Part shown: positions 17,644 through 26,138 of the stretch, one piece after another
Layout: every line of letters begins with the position of its first letter
Position numbering within the stretch: the stretch's first letter is position 1
NCBI RefSeq assembly: GCF_018372875.1
Contig: NZ_JAHAIF010000014.1
Location: 1 to 64,000 of the forward strand
Source: Clostridium sp.
GTDB lineage: Bacteria > Bacillota > Clostridia > Clostridiales > Clostridiaceae
Reading direction: 5' to 3'
DNA: 64,000 bases
Made by a program: the position numbers and the translations under genes
The notes under the pieces: generated by a model
The model's input: the letters and a program-made list of their open reading frames with translations, nothing else
The model's database searches: none
What the model was told of the DNA's origin: nothing

Positions 17644-18582
17644 ATGGTTAAAAAAAGAAGGAAAGTATACAAAAGAAGAAAAATAAATAGAAATAAGTAT
17701 AAGTTTTTAATAAGAAGAATATTTGCTTTTATTTTGCTAGTTACATTCTTTATGGGGTTAAAATATATATTTACTAATAATAGAGAATTTATATCTTCAG
17801 AAAGTATAAATAATTATATAGATTATGTAGATAGTTTTAGTGGATGGAGAAAGCAATTAAATTGGAAAGAAGTAGCTGCTATAGATGGCATTAAAAACAT
17901 AGATTATAATAATATAAATAAAAAGAAGATAGAGGAAATTTGCAAGTGGTTTTATGATGAGAATAATAACATAAAGGATTTTGAGAAAGTTTTAGAAGAA
18001 CAAGACTTTACAGATAAAGAGAAAAAAAGGGCTGAAAAAAACTTGAAAAATTTAAGTGAGGTTAGTTTGAGAAATATTAGGGGAGACTCTGATAAAGAAA
18101 AGGACAAGCTGATAGAGAATATGAAAGAAATAAGTATAGAGAATTATAAGAAAAGCGGAGTTTTACCTTCAGTAACTATTAGCCAAGCTATCTTAGAATC
18201 AAACTGGGGGAAATCTGAATTGTCTGCTAAGTATAATAATTATTTTGGTATAAAAGCAAGTGCAGGATGGAAGGGGAAAATAGCTACTTTCTCAACTAAA
18301 GAAAATTACAACGATACTATAAAAGCTAATTTTAGAGCATATGATTCATTAGAAGAGTCTGTTAATGACCTTGGAAATTTTTTGAATGTAAATAGTAGAT
18401 ATAGAAAAAATGGATTATTTGATGGGAAGAACTATATTGAGCAAGCACAAGCTTTAGAGGATGCAGGATATAGCACTAAAAAGAACTCTAAAGGAGAAGC
18501 TATTTATGCAGATTTATTAATAGAGTTAATTAAGGATAACAATTTAATGATTATTGATAGTGAAGCAGTTAAGAATGAATAA
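17644..18582 (+). CDS. Membrane-anchored GH73 glucosaminidase
   Basis: A 312-residue peptidoglycan hydrolase. A highly basic N-terminus is followed by one membrane helix at about residues 25-42, then a linker of about 120 residues, then the glucosaminidase domain (about 160-305) with the catalytic Glu in SQAILESNWGKS and the family-typical YNNYFGIKA and YRKNGLFDGKNYIEQAQAL. It resembles LytG-type exo-glucosaminidases of Firmicutes that act in vegetative growth or division. Start follows AGGTGGT. Monocistronic, with its own terminator. Confidence 0.87.
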   Translation: MVKKRRKVYKRRKINRNKYKFLIRRIFAFILLVTFFMGLKYIFTNNREFISSESINNYIDYVDSFSGWRKQLNWKEVAAIDGIKNIDYNNINKKKIEEICKWFYDENNNIKDFEKVLEEQDFTDKEKKRAEKNLKNLSEVSLRNIRGDSDKEKDKLIENMKEISIENYKKSGVLPSVTISQAILESNWGKSELSAKYNNYFGIKASAGWKGKIATFSTKENYNDTIKANFRAYDSLEESVNDLGNFLNVNSRYRKNGLFDGKNYIEQAQALEDAGYSTKKNSKGEAIYADLLIELIKDNNLMIIDSEAVKNE

Positions 18583-18592
18583 AAGAAGAATG

Positions 18593-18628
18593 AAAAAAAC
18601 CCCAGTATTTAATACGTGGGGTTTTTTT
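18593..18628. terminator. Terminator between convergent genes
   Basis: AAAAAACCCCA pairs with TGGGGTTTTTTT around a 12-nt loop; usable from both strands. Confidence 0.88.
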
Positions 18629-18666
18629 GAAACAAAAGGTACAATTTCATAAATACCAAAAGGTAA

Positions 18667-19293
18667 TTATAAACTTAGCTTATTTTTATTAGAAAAATAT
18701 AGTTTTAAAACTTCTTTTGAGTTAATGTTATCCCAGTCTAAGTGATCTATTAAGAATTCTCTTCCTAAAACTATATAATGACTCTCGTCAAAATTTAAAT
18801 AATCTTCATAGCATATGTTACTAGTTGAGGTTATCTCTTTAATAGATTTTCTAGTTAGCAAATGCTTTTTGTATATCTTTGAACATTCCTTTACTATAGG
18901 GTCTAATTTATCAACAGGATCTATATCAAAAAATGAATGTGCTATATGACTAGGAATACTTGAATCCTCATATATAATCATACCTTCTTTGCAAGGTAGC
19001 AATTCTCTTATTTCTTCTGGGGCATTATCAAACTTAATATTTAACATAGTAGAAAAGGTAGCAGTTTGCATTTTGGTAAAAGTGCTTATTTGTATATGTA
19101 TAGCTGCTAGATAACACTTGATAGAATTAAGCTTGTCCCCTAATAAATAGTAGGCATTACCTAAAAGCATATAAGATGGAGCTGAAGTTGGGTTAAGTTT
19201 TATAGCTTTTACAAGAGCAACTTTAGCCAATTTTAACTCATTCTTTTTTATAGCATCCTCAGCCAGCTTTGTTAAAGCTACAACTTCTTTCAT
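18667..19293 (-). CDS. TPR-repeat protein of unknown function
   Basis: A 208-residue protein whose first 75 residues form about two tetratricopeptide repeats (ALVKAIKLNPTSAPSYMLLG is the clearest). The rest is unique, with no catalytic motif. TPRs mediate protein-protein contacts, so a scaffold or chaperone-like role is possible. I chose the ATG at 19293 because AAAGGGGA lies 6 nt upstream; the ATG two codons earlier is too close to that site. It is followed on the minus strand by the terminator at 18593-18628. No named family is claimed. Confidence 0.75.
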   Translation of the reverse strand: MKEVVALTKLAEDAIKKNELKLAKVALVKAIKLNPTSAPSYMLLGNAYYLLGDKLNSIKCYLAAIHIQISTFTKMQTATFSTMLNIKFDNAPEEIRELLPCKEGMIIYEDSSIPSHIAHSFFDIDPVDKLDPIVKECSKIYKKHLLTRKSIKEITSTSNICYEDYLNFDESHYIVLGREFLIDHLDWDNINSKEVLKLYFSNKNKLSL

Positions 19294-19370
19294 ATGCATT
19301 CCCCTTTCTTTGATTACTATAATATATATTATATCATCTAGAAAAAGGTAATAAAAGTAAAAATGGATAT

Positions 19371-19643
19371 TTAATAACTTACTTTGAATTTATTTTCATC
19401 TTCTACCAAGCCTATTTTCTTAAGAGAGTAGTCATCAACACGAATAAATCTATTTCCTTCCTTTATTATAGATAGGAATTTAGATATATTTTCTTCCAAG
19501 CCTTGAACTTGTATTTCAACCATTCCATTATTTAAATTTCTTGCAAATCCAGTTAGGGCGTATTTTATAGCATTACTTTGAGCAAAGTATCTAAAGCCTA
19601 CCCCTTGTACTCTTCCTTCAACTATAATTAAGCATCTAATCAT
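19371..19643 (-). CDS. Acylphosphatase
   Basis: A small 90-residue acylphosphatase, hydrolysing carboxyl-phosphate bonds such as acetyl phosphate. The signature GRVQGVGFRYFAQ holds the phosphate-binding Arg (in GFR) and the second motif GFARNLNNGMVEIQVQG holds the catalytic Asn. The start at 19643 is set by GGAGG 8 nt upstream; an in-frame ATG ten codons earlier lies before that SD and is rejected. Divergent from ndk. The fold and both catalytic residues are intact, so activity is expected. Confidence 0.92.
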   Translation of the reverse strand: MIRCLIIVEGRVQGVGFRYFAQSNAIKYALTGFARNLNNGMVEIQVQGLEENISKFLSIIKEGNRFIRVDDYSLKKIGLVEDENKFKVSY

Positions 19644-19722
19644 CAAGTTATCCTCCAAATTGTAATTATTCATTAAAAAGAATTATAGCACATAATATAC
19701 AATTAACAAAATACAAAAAATA

Positions 19723-19751
19723 TTGTAAATTTTCAGAAAATAAGATATAAT
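19723..19751 (+). promoter_or_regulatory. Promoter of ndk
   Basis: TTGTAA (19723-19728), 17-bp spacer, TATAAT (19746-19751), about 37 bp before the ndk start. Confidence 0.65.
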
Positions 19752-19788
19752 TTCTTTGGGTATTGAGAAAATGAGGAGGTAATTCAAA

Positions 19789-20217
19789 GTGTTGGAAAAG
19801 AGTTTGGTTTTAATTAAGCCAGATGCAGTGGAGAAAGACATAATTGGTGAAGTAATTAGTTATTATGAAAAGGCGGGGTTAAAGGTTGTTGCTTTAAAGA
19901 TGGAAAGAGCAACTGAAGAATTAGCAGAAAAGCATTATGCAGAACATAAGGGAAAGCCTTTTTATGAAGGGTTAATAAAGTTTATAACTAGAAGTCCTTT
20001 GTGTGCTCTTATTATTGAGGGAGAGAATGCTATAGAAAGCGTAAGAAAAATAAATGGAGCCACAAATCCTAATGAAGCAGAAGAGGGAACTATTAGAAAG
20101 GCATTTGCTACAAGTAAATCAGAAAATTGTGTACATGCATCTGATTCTGTAGAAAGTGCAAATAGGGAATTGGCAATATGGTTTCCAGAAGTTGCAGAAA
20201 GTGTATTGGTTGGTTAA
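19789..20217 (+). CDS. ndk: Nucleoside diphosphate kinase
   Basis: Transfers the gamma-phosphate between nucleoside triphosphates and diphosphates through a phospho-His. The 142-residue length is standard. The N-terminus SLVLIKPDAV and the ATP-site NGATNPNEAEEGTIR are visible; the catalytic His is in ENCVHASDS (near 118), where most family members have NxxHGSDS, so Gly is replaced by Ala. Start is GTG, 8 nt after GAGGAGGT; the next codon is TTG, which could also be used. A strong terminator follows. Confidence 0.94.
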   Translation: MLEKSLVLIKPDAVEKDIIGEVISYYEKAGLKVVALKMERATEELAEKHYAEHKGKPFYEGLIKFITRSPLCALIIEGENAIESVRKINGATNPNEAEEGTIRKAFATSKSENCVHASDSVESANRELAIWFPEVAESVLVG

Positions 20218-20220
20218 TAT

Positions 20221-20266
20221 AAAAAATAAGCTGTGTAATGTTACAATATTACACAGCTTATTTTTT
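20221..20266. terminator. Strong bidirectional terminator between ndk and potD
   Basis: A 19-bp perfect inverted repeat AAAAAATAAGCTGTGTAAT with its complement flanks a short loop; it serves ndk and may serve the convergent pot operon. Confidence 0.92.
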
Positions 20267-20270
20267 ATAT

Positions 20271-20313
20271 AGGAGTGGGGGATATTTGTTTTGATGTGGC
20301 TTGGAGCTACACC
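20271..20313. repeat. Dispersed repeat, truncated copy E
   Basis: Contains the left arm GATATTTGTTTT (20281-20292), the GTGgCTTGGAGC core and the right end CTACACC, but the inner hairpin and right arm are gone. The junction lies in a GCT shared by both sides of the missing segment, as expected from slipped-strand deletion. Its right end abuts the potD stop codon. Confidence 0.6.
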
Positions 20314-20314
20314 T

Positions 20315-21466
20315 TTATTTCTTAAATTTCTTTAATAGATAAAGTATAAGTAATATAAATATTCCTAGAAATAATCCCATACCTAAAAAGCCTAATAGGG
20401 AAGGAGATGTACTATTATTAGTGGATGTACTACCTATTCTTATCCATTCATCATCGTATATCTTTAAAGAATCTCTATCTAAATCTTTAAATACTTCACA
20501 TTTATCAAGGGTTTCATCAGTAGGATAAGATTCTTTAACTTCATCATCTAACATTTCGTATGTTTTCCAGTTAGGAGTATAGTATTGAATATAATCAACA
20601 TTTTGTAATGAGTTTTCTGGGTCAGTTAAGAAGTTTATAAATGCTTCAGCACCTTCTTTATTAGGAGCACCTTTAGGAATTACCATAGCATCAAACCACT
20701 TATTAGAACCTTCTTCTGGTACAACATATTCTAGTTTTGGATTTTCACTTATTATGTAATTAGCATCACCTGACCATACAGTTGCAAGTGCTGCTTCATC
20801 ATTAATCATAGCATCTTTAACTTGATCAACAAACCATGCTTTAACTATTGGCTTTTGCTCTATAAGTATATCTGCAGCTTTCTTTATTTCTTCTGGATTA
20901 GTTGAATTCATTGAATAACCAAGTTTGCTTAATGCAATAGCCATAGTATCTCTAACAGAGTTAAACATTATTATTTCTTTATCATATTTTTTATCCCATA
21001 ATATATCCCAGCTATTAACTTCTTCTTTTACAACTTCAGGATTATATATGATTCCTATAGTTCCCCACATATAAGGAACTGAATATTCGTTATTAGGGTC
21101 ATATGATAAGTTCTTAAATTTATCATCTATATATTTATAATTTGGTATATTATCAAAGTTAATCTTTTCTGCCATATTTTCATTAATCATTTTTTCAATC
21201 ATATAATCAGAGGGGAAAACTAAATCGTACTGATTGCTTCCTGATTTAATCTTAGAGTACATGATTTCGTTAGTATCGTATGTAGAATATTCAACCTTGT
21301 ATCCAGTTTCTTCTTCAAATTTTGTAATTAATTCTTCATCTATATAGTCACCACAGTTAAATACATTAATTACTTTATTAGACTCACTTTTACTGCCTAC
21401 ACAACCTATTAATGAACTAGATATAAGAATAGTAGCTGATATTAGGGCAATTAATTTTTTATGCAT
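20315..21466 (-). CDS. potD: Spermidine/putrescine-binding lipoprotein with C-terminal membrane anchor
   Basis: Periplasmic-type substrate-binding protein of the PotABCD polyamine importer. Starting at the ATG at 21466 it has a lipoprotein signal ending at SSSLIGC, then the PotD domain (INVFNCGDYIDEELI..., MWGTIGIIYNP, WSGDANYI, EAFINFL). Unusually, after the binding domain comes a Ser/Thr-rich linker and a hydrophobic helix (roughly last 30 residues) ending KKFKK, so both ends would hold the membrane. The start overlaps the potC stop by a few bases. Function as a polyamine receptor is well supported; the tail is unusual. Confidence 0.9.
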   Translation of the reverse strand: MHKKLIALISATILISSSLIGCVGSKSESNKVINVFNCGDYIDEELITKFEEETGYKVEYSTYDTNEIMYSKIKSGSNQYDLVFPSDYMIEKMINENMAEKINFDNIPNYKYIDDKFKNLSYDPNNEYSVPYMWGTIGIIYNPEVVKEEVNSWDILWDKKYDKEIIMFNSVRDTMAIALSKLGYSMNSTNPEEIKKAADILIEQKPIVKAWFVDQVKDAMINDEAALATVWSGDANYIISENPKLEYVVPEEGSNKWFDAMVIPKGAPNKEGAEAFINFLTDPENSLQNVDYIQYYTPNWKTYEMLDDEVKESYPTDETLDKCEVFKDLDRDSLKIYDDEWIRIGSTSTNNSTSPSLLGFLGMGLFLGIFILLILYLLKKFKK

Positions 21467-22256
21467 TTTCAATACTATCACCTCTAGAAGATTTTTTGTT
21501 AACTATAAGCAATAAAGCTAAAACAGTAATAAACATTAATGTAGATAAAGCATTAATTTCTGGTTTAATACCTCTTCTTGCCATAGAGTAAATTTCTATA
21601 GATAGATTTGAAACTCCAGGACCTGTAGTAAAGAATGAAATTACAAAATCATCTATAGACATTGTGAATGCCATTAAGAATCCAGCCATTATTCCAGGTT
21701 TTATTTGAGGAATTATGATTTTTCTTAAAGCATAAAAAGGAGTAGCACCTAAATCTAAAGCAGCCTCTGTTGTATTTGCTGGAAGTTGTTTTAGTTTTGG
21801 AAGTACTGAAAGTATTACATAAGGTATATTAAAAGTAATATGTGCTAAAAGCATTGTTGTAAATCCAAAATCTAATTTTACAAATATAAATAGTGACATT
21901 AAAGCTATACCAGTAACTATATCTGGGTTTAATACAGGTAGGTAATTAATATTTAGTAGGAAGTTCTTACCGAATCCTTTTTTCATATTGTGTATACCTA
22001 TAGCTGTAACAGTTCCTATTATTGTAGCAATAGTTGAAGCTAAAAGTGCAATAACTACAGTATAGTAAAGAGCACTCATTATATTTTCATTATGAAGTAA
22101 TTCTCCATACCACTTGAAGGTGAATCCATTCCATTTAGCCATAGTTTTTGAATCGTTAAAAGAGTAAATCATAAGTGTTATTATAGGTGCATATAAAAAT
22201 GCAAATATTATAACAAGATAAAATCTTTTTATGAATTTTTCAAACTTATTTACCAA
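21459..22256 (-). CDS. potC: Spermidine/putrescine ABC transporter permease PotC
   Basis: Second inner-membrane permease of the polyamine importer, 265 residues with six hydrophobic helices. The permease-ATPase coupling loop is EAALDLGATPFYALRKIIIPQIKPGI-like (near residues 160-185, EAA motif). Start is TTG, overlapping the potB stop by 7 bp, so translation is coupled; GGAGTG within the potB end can serve as SD. It lies between potB and potD in the order regulator-potA-potB-potC-potD. Confidence 0.94.
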   Translation of the reverse strand: MVNKFEKFIKRFYLVIIFAFLYAPIITLMIYSFNDSKTMAKWNGFTFKWYGELLHNENIMSALYYTVVIALLASTIATIIGTVTAIGIHNMKKGFGKNFLLNINYLPVLNPDIVTGIALMSLFIFVKLDFGFTTMLLAHITFNIPYVILSVLPKLKQLPANTTEAALDLGATPFYALRKIIIPQIKPGIMAGFLMAFTMSIDDFVISFFTTGPGVSNLSIEIYSMARRGIKPEINALSTLMFITVLALLLIVNKKSSRGDSIENA

Positions 22257-23092
22257 AGTCCTGCACTCCCTTCTTTGTCTTCTGAGTCAAATCTATTCAT
22301 TACTGCCATAGATATAAGGATAACAATCATCATTATTATAGAGATTGCTGAACCAAAGTTACGGTTACCCATAGTAGTAAATTGTTGTTCTATTAAGTTA
22401 CCAAGAAGCATGTATTGTCCACCACCTAGAAGGCTGGAAATAACAAAGGTAGATACAGCAGGCATAAATACCATAGTTATTCCTGATATAACACCAGGAA
22501 GGCTTAGGGGAAATACTACTTTGGTAAATATTTGTTTTCTAGTTGCTCCAAGATCACTTGCAGCATCAATTAAACTTTGATCCATTTTTGACAGTATAGT
22601 GAATATTGGTAATACCATAAAAGGTAAGAAGTTATATATCATACCAAGTAATACTGCACCATCATTATATAAAAACTGTATTGGTCCAATGCCGAAGTTA
22701 GCTAAAAAGTTATTTACAAAACCATTCTTACCTAGGATTGGTAACCAAGCATAAGTTCTAAGTAGGAAGTTCATCCACATAGGAACTATAAAAAGCATAA
22801 TAACTAAATTTCTTCTAGATGGAGAAATTTTAGAAATAATATATGCAACAGGGTATCCTAGAATTAAACATGCAACTGTAGTTAGACCAGCTAACTGTAT
22901 TGATTTATAAAAAATATGTGCATATTGAGAATTCATTAATCTTGTATAATTTTCAAGAGAAAAGCTGTATCCATCAGGAGTTTCTACTGTAAAACTAAAA
23001 AATAGAACTATTAATAAAGGTATTAATATAAATAATGAACTCCATACAATATATGGGTAAGCAGCAGATTTACTGCTGTTAATTTTCTTCAT
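22250..23092 (-). CDS. potB: Spermidine/putrescine ABC transporter permease PotB
   Basis: First permease subunit, 280 residues, six membrane helices. The EAA-type loop is DAASDLGATRKQIFTKVVFPLSLPG-like (near residues 175-198). The ATG lies 1 bp after the potA stop and uses AGGTGAGA inside the potA end as SD, so potA and potB are translationally coupled. Together with PotC it forms the membrane channel that PotA drives. Confidence 0.94.
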   Translation of the reverse strand: MKKINSSKSAAYPYIVWSSLFILIPLLIVLFFSFTVETPDGYSFSLENYTRLMNSQYAHIFYKSIQLAGLTTVACLILGYPVAYIISKISPSRRNLVIMLFIVPMWMNFLLRTYAWLPILGKNGFVNNFLANFGIGPIQFLYNDGAVLLGMIYNFLPFMVLPIFTILSKMDQSLIDAASDLGATRKQIFTKVVFPLSLPGVISGITMVFMPAVSTFVISSLLGGGQYMLLGNLIEQQFTTMGNRNFGSAISIIMMIVILISMAVMNRFDSEDKEGSAGLW

Positions 23093-23093
23093 C

Positions 23094-24134
23094 TTATCTC
23101 ACCTTTTTCATGATGTGAATATCTTCAGGATATATATCTAATCCTACTTCACTATCAACTTCAGCAAATTTAGTGTTATGTAAAATCCAAGTTCTATTAT
23201 TTTCTTCTACAACAATTTCATAATGAACACCTTTAAAGATTACAGATTTTACTATACCTTTTAACATTCCTTCTTCTGCTTTGACTATTTTAAAGTCTTC
23301 AGGTCTTATTACAACATCGATTTCTTCATTTGTTTCAAAACCTTTATCTACGCATTCAAATTCTCTATCTGCAAAAATAACTTTAAAGTCTTCTGCCATA
23401 ACACCATCAAGAATGTTGCTTTCTCCAATGAAGTCAGCTACAAAAGCGTTAGCAGGTTCATTGTATATATCTTCAGGTGTACCTTTTTGTTGTATAAGCC
23501 CTTTGTTCATAACAACAATAGTATCTGACATTGTTAGTGCTTCTTCTTGGTCATGTGTTACAAATATAAAAGTGATACCAAGTTCTTGTTGAATTTTCTT
23601 TAACTCTAATTGCATTTCTTTTCTAAGTTTTAAGTCTAGTGCACCAAGAGGTTCATCTAATAGAAGTACTTCAGGTTCATTAACTAAAGCTCTTGCTATT
23701 GCAACTCTTTGTTGTTGTCCTCCACTTAGGGATTCTATACTTCTTTTTTCAAATCCAGATAAAGAAACCATTCTAAGCATTTCTTTTACCTTTTTATCTA
23801 TTTCATCTTTTGAAAGCTTTTTTATCTTTAACCCAAATGCAATGTTTTCATAAACATTCATATGAGGGAATAGTGCATATTTTTGGAATACGGTGTTTAA
23901 TTGCCTCTTATAAGGAGGAATATCTGAGATATCTTCATTTTTAAACATTATACTTCCAGAATCTGCAGTTTCAAAACCAGCTATTATCTTAAGAGTGGTA
24001 GTCTTACCACAACCTGAAGGTCCAAGTAAGGTAACAAACTCATTTTTTCTAATGTTTAAAGATAAATTATCTAAGACTGTATTATCTTCATATTGTTTAC
24101 TAATGTTTTTTAATTCAATTATATTTTCACTCAA
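23094..24134 (-). CDS. potA: Spermidine/putrescine ABC transporter ATP-binding protein
   Basis: ATPase subunit of about 346 residues. Walker [10 protein letters not shown] is near residue 35, the Q-loop and the signature [15 protein letters not shown] near 133, Walker [13 protein letters not shown] near 155, and the switch His in [11 protein letters not shown]-terminal TOBE-like regulatory domain (about 260-346) follows. I prefer the TTG at 24134, 6 nt after GAGGTG, giving [10 protein letters not shown]; a GTG three codons earlier lies within that SD. Confidence 0.94.
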   Translation of the reverse strand: MSENIIELKNISKQYEDNTVLDNLSLNIRKNEFVTLLGPSGCGKTTTLKIIAGFETADSGSIMFKNEDISDIPPYKRQLNTVFQKYALFPHMNVYENIAFGLKIKKLSKDEIDKKVKEMLRMVSLSGFEKRSIESLSGGQQQRVAIARALVNEPEVLLLDEPLGALDLKLRKEMQLELKKIQQELGITFIFVTHDQEEALTMSDTIVVMNKGLIQQKGTPEDIYNEPANAFVADFIGESNILDGVMAEDFKVIFADREFECVDKGFETNEEIDVVIRPEDFKIVKAEEGMLKGIVKSVIFKGVHYEIVVEENNRTWILHNTKFAEVDSEVGLDIYPEDIHIMKKVR

Positions 24135-24162
24135 TATAAACACCTCTTTCTAAAAAACTAAA

Positions 24163-24702
24163 TTAAAATGATGGTGGAGTACTAATCCAAATAACTTTTG
24201 CAGGGGTTTTCCCAGCATTTGATATATAATGATTTTCACGCGCTTGATAGTAGAAACTTTCACCTTTTTTTACTTTATAAGTTCTTTCTCCAAGATGTAA
24301 AAATATGATTCCTGCAAGTACATATCCAAATTCTTCACCTTCGTGAGGTTCTTCTTCTATATATCTTCCGCCTGGTTCAAGGGTAATCATTATAGGTTCC
24401 ATCTCATTCTTTTGAGCATTTGGAACTAACCACATAAGTTGATATTTTAACTCTTCGTTTTCAGTTTCAAACATATCTTCATTGGTGAAAGTAATTCTCT
24501 CCTCAGAAGTTTCACTGAAGAACTCTTTTAAGTTTGTACCTAATATCTCTAGTATATCCATTAAGGTTGCAATAGATGGTGAAGTTAGATCATTTTCTAA
24601 TTGAGAAATAAATCCTTTTGATAATTCACACCTATTTGCAAGCTCTTCTTGTGTTAATTGTTTTTCAACTCTTAATCTTCGAATTTTGTCTCCTATTTGC
24701 AC
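24163..24702 (-). CDS. XRE-family regulator with cupin domain
   Basis: A transcription regulator with an N-terminal helix-turn-helix (about residues 5-60; LTQEELANRCELSKGFISQLEN) and a C-terminal cupin domain (about 105-175) with the HEGEE segment. This PuuR-like architecture usually senses a small metabolite and controls polyamine or amine genes. I favour the GTG at 24702, 5 nt after AGGTG; an ATG five codons upstream has no SD. It heads the pot operon, and paired GTTTAGTAA repeats upstream are its likely operators. Confidence 0.87.
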   Translation of the reverse strand: MQIGDKIRRLRVEKQLTQEELANRCELSKGFISQLENDLTSPSIATLMDILEILGTNLKEFFSETSEERITFTNEDMFETENEELKYQLMWLVPNAQKNEMEPIMITLEPGGRYIEEEPHEGEEFGYVLAGIIFLHLGERTYKVKKGESFYYQARENHYISNAGKTPAKVIWISTPPSF

Positions 24703-24739
24703 ATTTACACCTACCATCTTTAATTTATAAAAATAACTG

Positions 24740-24770
24740 TTACTAAACTAATAGTTTAAAATTACTAAAC
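24740..24770. promoter_or_regulatory. Paired operator-like sites, left pair
   Basis: TTACTAAAC occurs at 24740-24748 and 24762-24770, 22 bp apart (two helical turns). Between them a TAAACTA-A-TAGTTTA palindrome (24744-24758) overlaps the first site. They lie 38-68 bp before the regulator start, in its promoter region. See the mirrored pair at 24891-24921. Confidence 0.5.
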
Positions 24771-24890
24771 AAACAAAAATATTATATATAGAATAGAGGG
24801 AAAAATCAATATTTTTATAAAAAATATTGGAAAAAATATTTGCTCCTAACATAGAGTATGCTTGAAGTGTAGAGAAATATGAAAAAAATA

Positions 24891-24921
24891 GTTTAGTAAA
24901 ATATAAGGGGAAGTTTAGTAT
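24891..24921. promoter_or_regulatory. Paired operator-like sites, right pair
   Basis: The same sequence in opposite orientation, GTTTAGTAA (24891-24899) and GTTTAGTAT (24913-24921), again exactly 22 bp apart. Position is 140-170 bp before the divergent GNAT-fusion gene. The mirrored arrangement suggests control of both directions or looping. Confidence 0.5.
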
Positions 24922-25061
24922 AACTAAGAAAAATAAATAAAAAGTTTTTTTGCGTTTATTTAGAATAAGAATTTGATATAAAAATTATTTGTATTGATAA
25001 TGGTGTATAAATATGAGATATTTATTATAAAAATAGTTGGAAATATTATAGGTGATGAATT

Positions 25062-26075
25062 ATGTTATATTCTGATGGTTTATATATGAGAGAGGGAAAG
25101 AGGATTTATATAAAACAGCCAATATTAGAAGAGTTAGAGTTTGTGGCTAGTCTTTGGTCGGATGAAGAGACTATGAAGGATATTGGTGGGGTTTTTTCAT
25201 TTCCTAGAAGTAAGTGGGAAGGTTTTTATAAAAAAATGGTTTATCCATCTGATGGTAAAAACTTTTATTGTTTAGTGTATTTAAATGATGGTTCTCCTAT
25301 AGGAGAGGTGAGCTTTCATGGATATGATTCAGCTACTAAAGTTGCAAGGTTTAATATTAAGATATTATCTAAATATAGAAATAATGGCTTTGGAGAAGAG
25401 GCTGTAAAGTTATTATTAGAGTATTTCTTTATTGAATTTGGTGGCGAGATAATAATGGACAACATCTCTACAGAGGCAGGGGTAAGGCTTGCTGAGAAAA
25501 CTAAGTTTACTATTATATATAATCAAAACGGAAATGCAAGTGTAAGAATTAGTAAAGATGAATTCTTAGAGAAGAAGGAAGAGTCAATTAAAAATGTAGG
25601 TTTTATAATCCATGATGAAATGAATGTTTTAGATTTTACACTAGCAAAAGAAATTTTTATGCTATCTAATAAAATAGAAAAGAAAGAACTTTTTAAACTA
25701 CATGAGATAGACCCTTCATTTATAAGTGATAATAAAGAAGTGGAAGAGAAAATTGATATATTATTCATTCCAGGTGGCAATAATTTAGATAATAGTACTT
25801 TAGGGGATTTGTATACAAAATTTCATTATTGTGATTATGTATGTATAAAAACAGATAAGTTTAATTTAAATGAGTACAATGAAGAGAGAAAGTTTTTTAG
25901 AGATAGAAAAGGCTATGAAAGTGTTAATAAAAACTTTGTTGATAATGGTAAAATAATGGTAAGTTACAATTTACTTGGTGAAATAGAGATGCTATTGGGA
26001 ATGATTACAAAGGTTTATGGAAGAAGGCTTTCAAATAGCATAGCTAAAAAATTAGGGTACAATAGTACTTTATAA
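25062..26075 (+). CDS. GNAT acetyltransferase fused to a DJ-1/PfpI-like domain
   Basis: A 337-residue two-domain protein. Residues about 10-165 form a GNAT (RimJ/RimL-type) acetyltransferase with an acyl-CoA-binding-like stretch (KYRNNGFGEEAVKLLLEYFF). Residues about 178-330 resemble the class I glutamine amidotransferase/DJ-1/PfpI fold (GFIIHDEMNVLDFTLAKEIFML, then DILFIPGG). The nucleophile-elbow Cys motif is not intact, so the second domain is probably a sensor or binding domain. Start ATG follows AGGTGATG. The substrate is unknown; divergence from the polyamine regulator hints at amine acetylation, which is inference only. Confidence 0.65.
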   Translation: MLYSDGLYMREGKRIYIKQPILEELEFVASLWSDEETMKDIGGVFSFPRSKWEGFYKKMVYPSDGKNFYCLVYLNDGSPIGEVSFHGYDSATKVARFNIKILSKYRNNGFGEEAVKLLLEYFFIEFGGEIIMDNISTEAGVRLAEKTKFTIIYNQNGNASVRISKDEFLEKKEESIKNVGFIIHDEMNVLDFTLAKEIFMLSNKIEKKELFKLHEIDPSFISDNKEVEEKIDILFIPGGNNLDNSTLGDLYTKFHYCDYVCIKTDKFNLNEYNEERKFFRDRKGYESVNKNFVDNGKIMVSYNLLGEIEMLLGMITKVYGRRLSNSIAKKLGYNSTL

Positions 26076-26138
26076 AATTTAAATATTATTGTAATATAAA
26101 TATATAGGAATAGTTTGTTCGTAAAGTGGAGGTATCTT

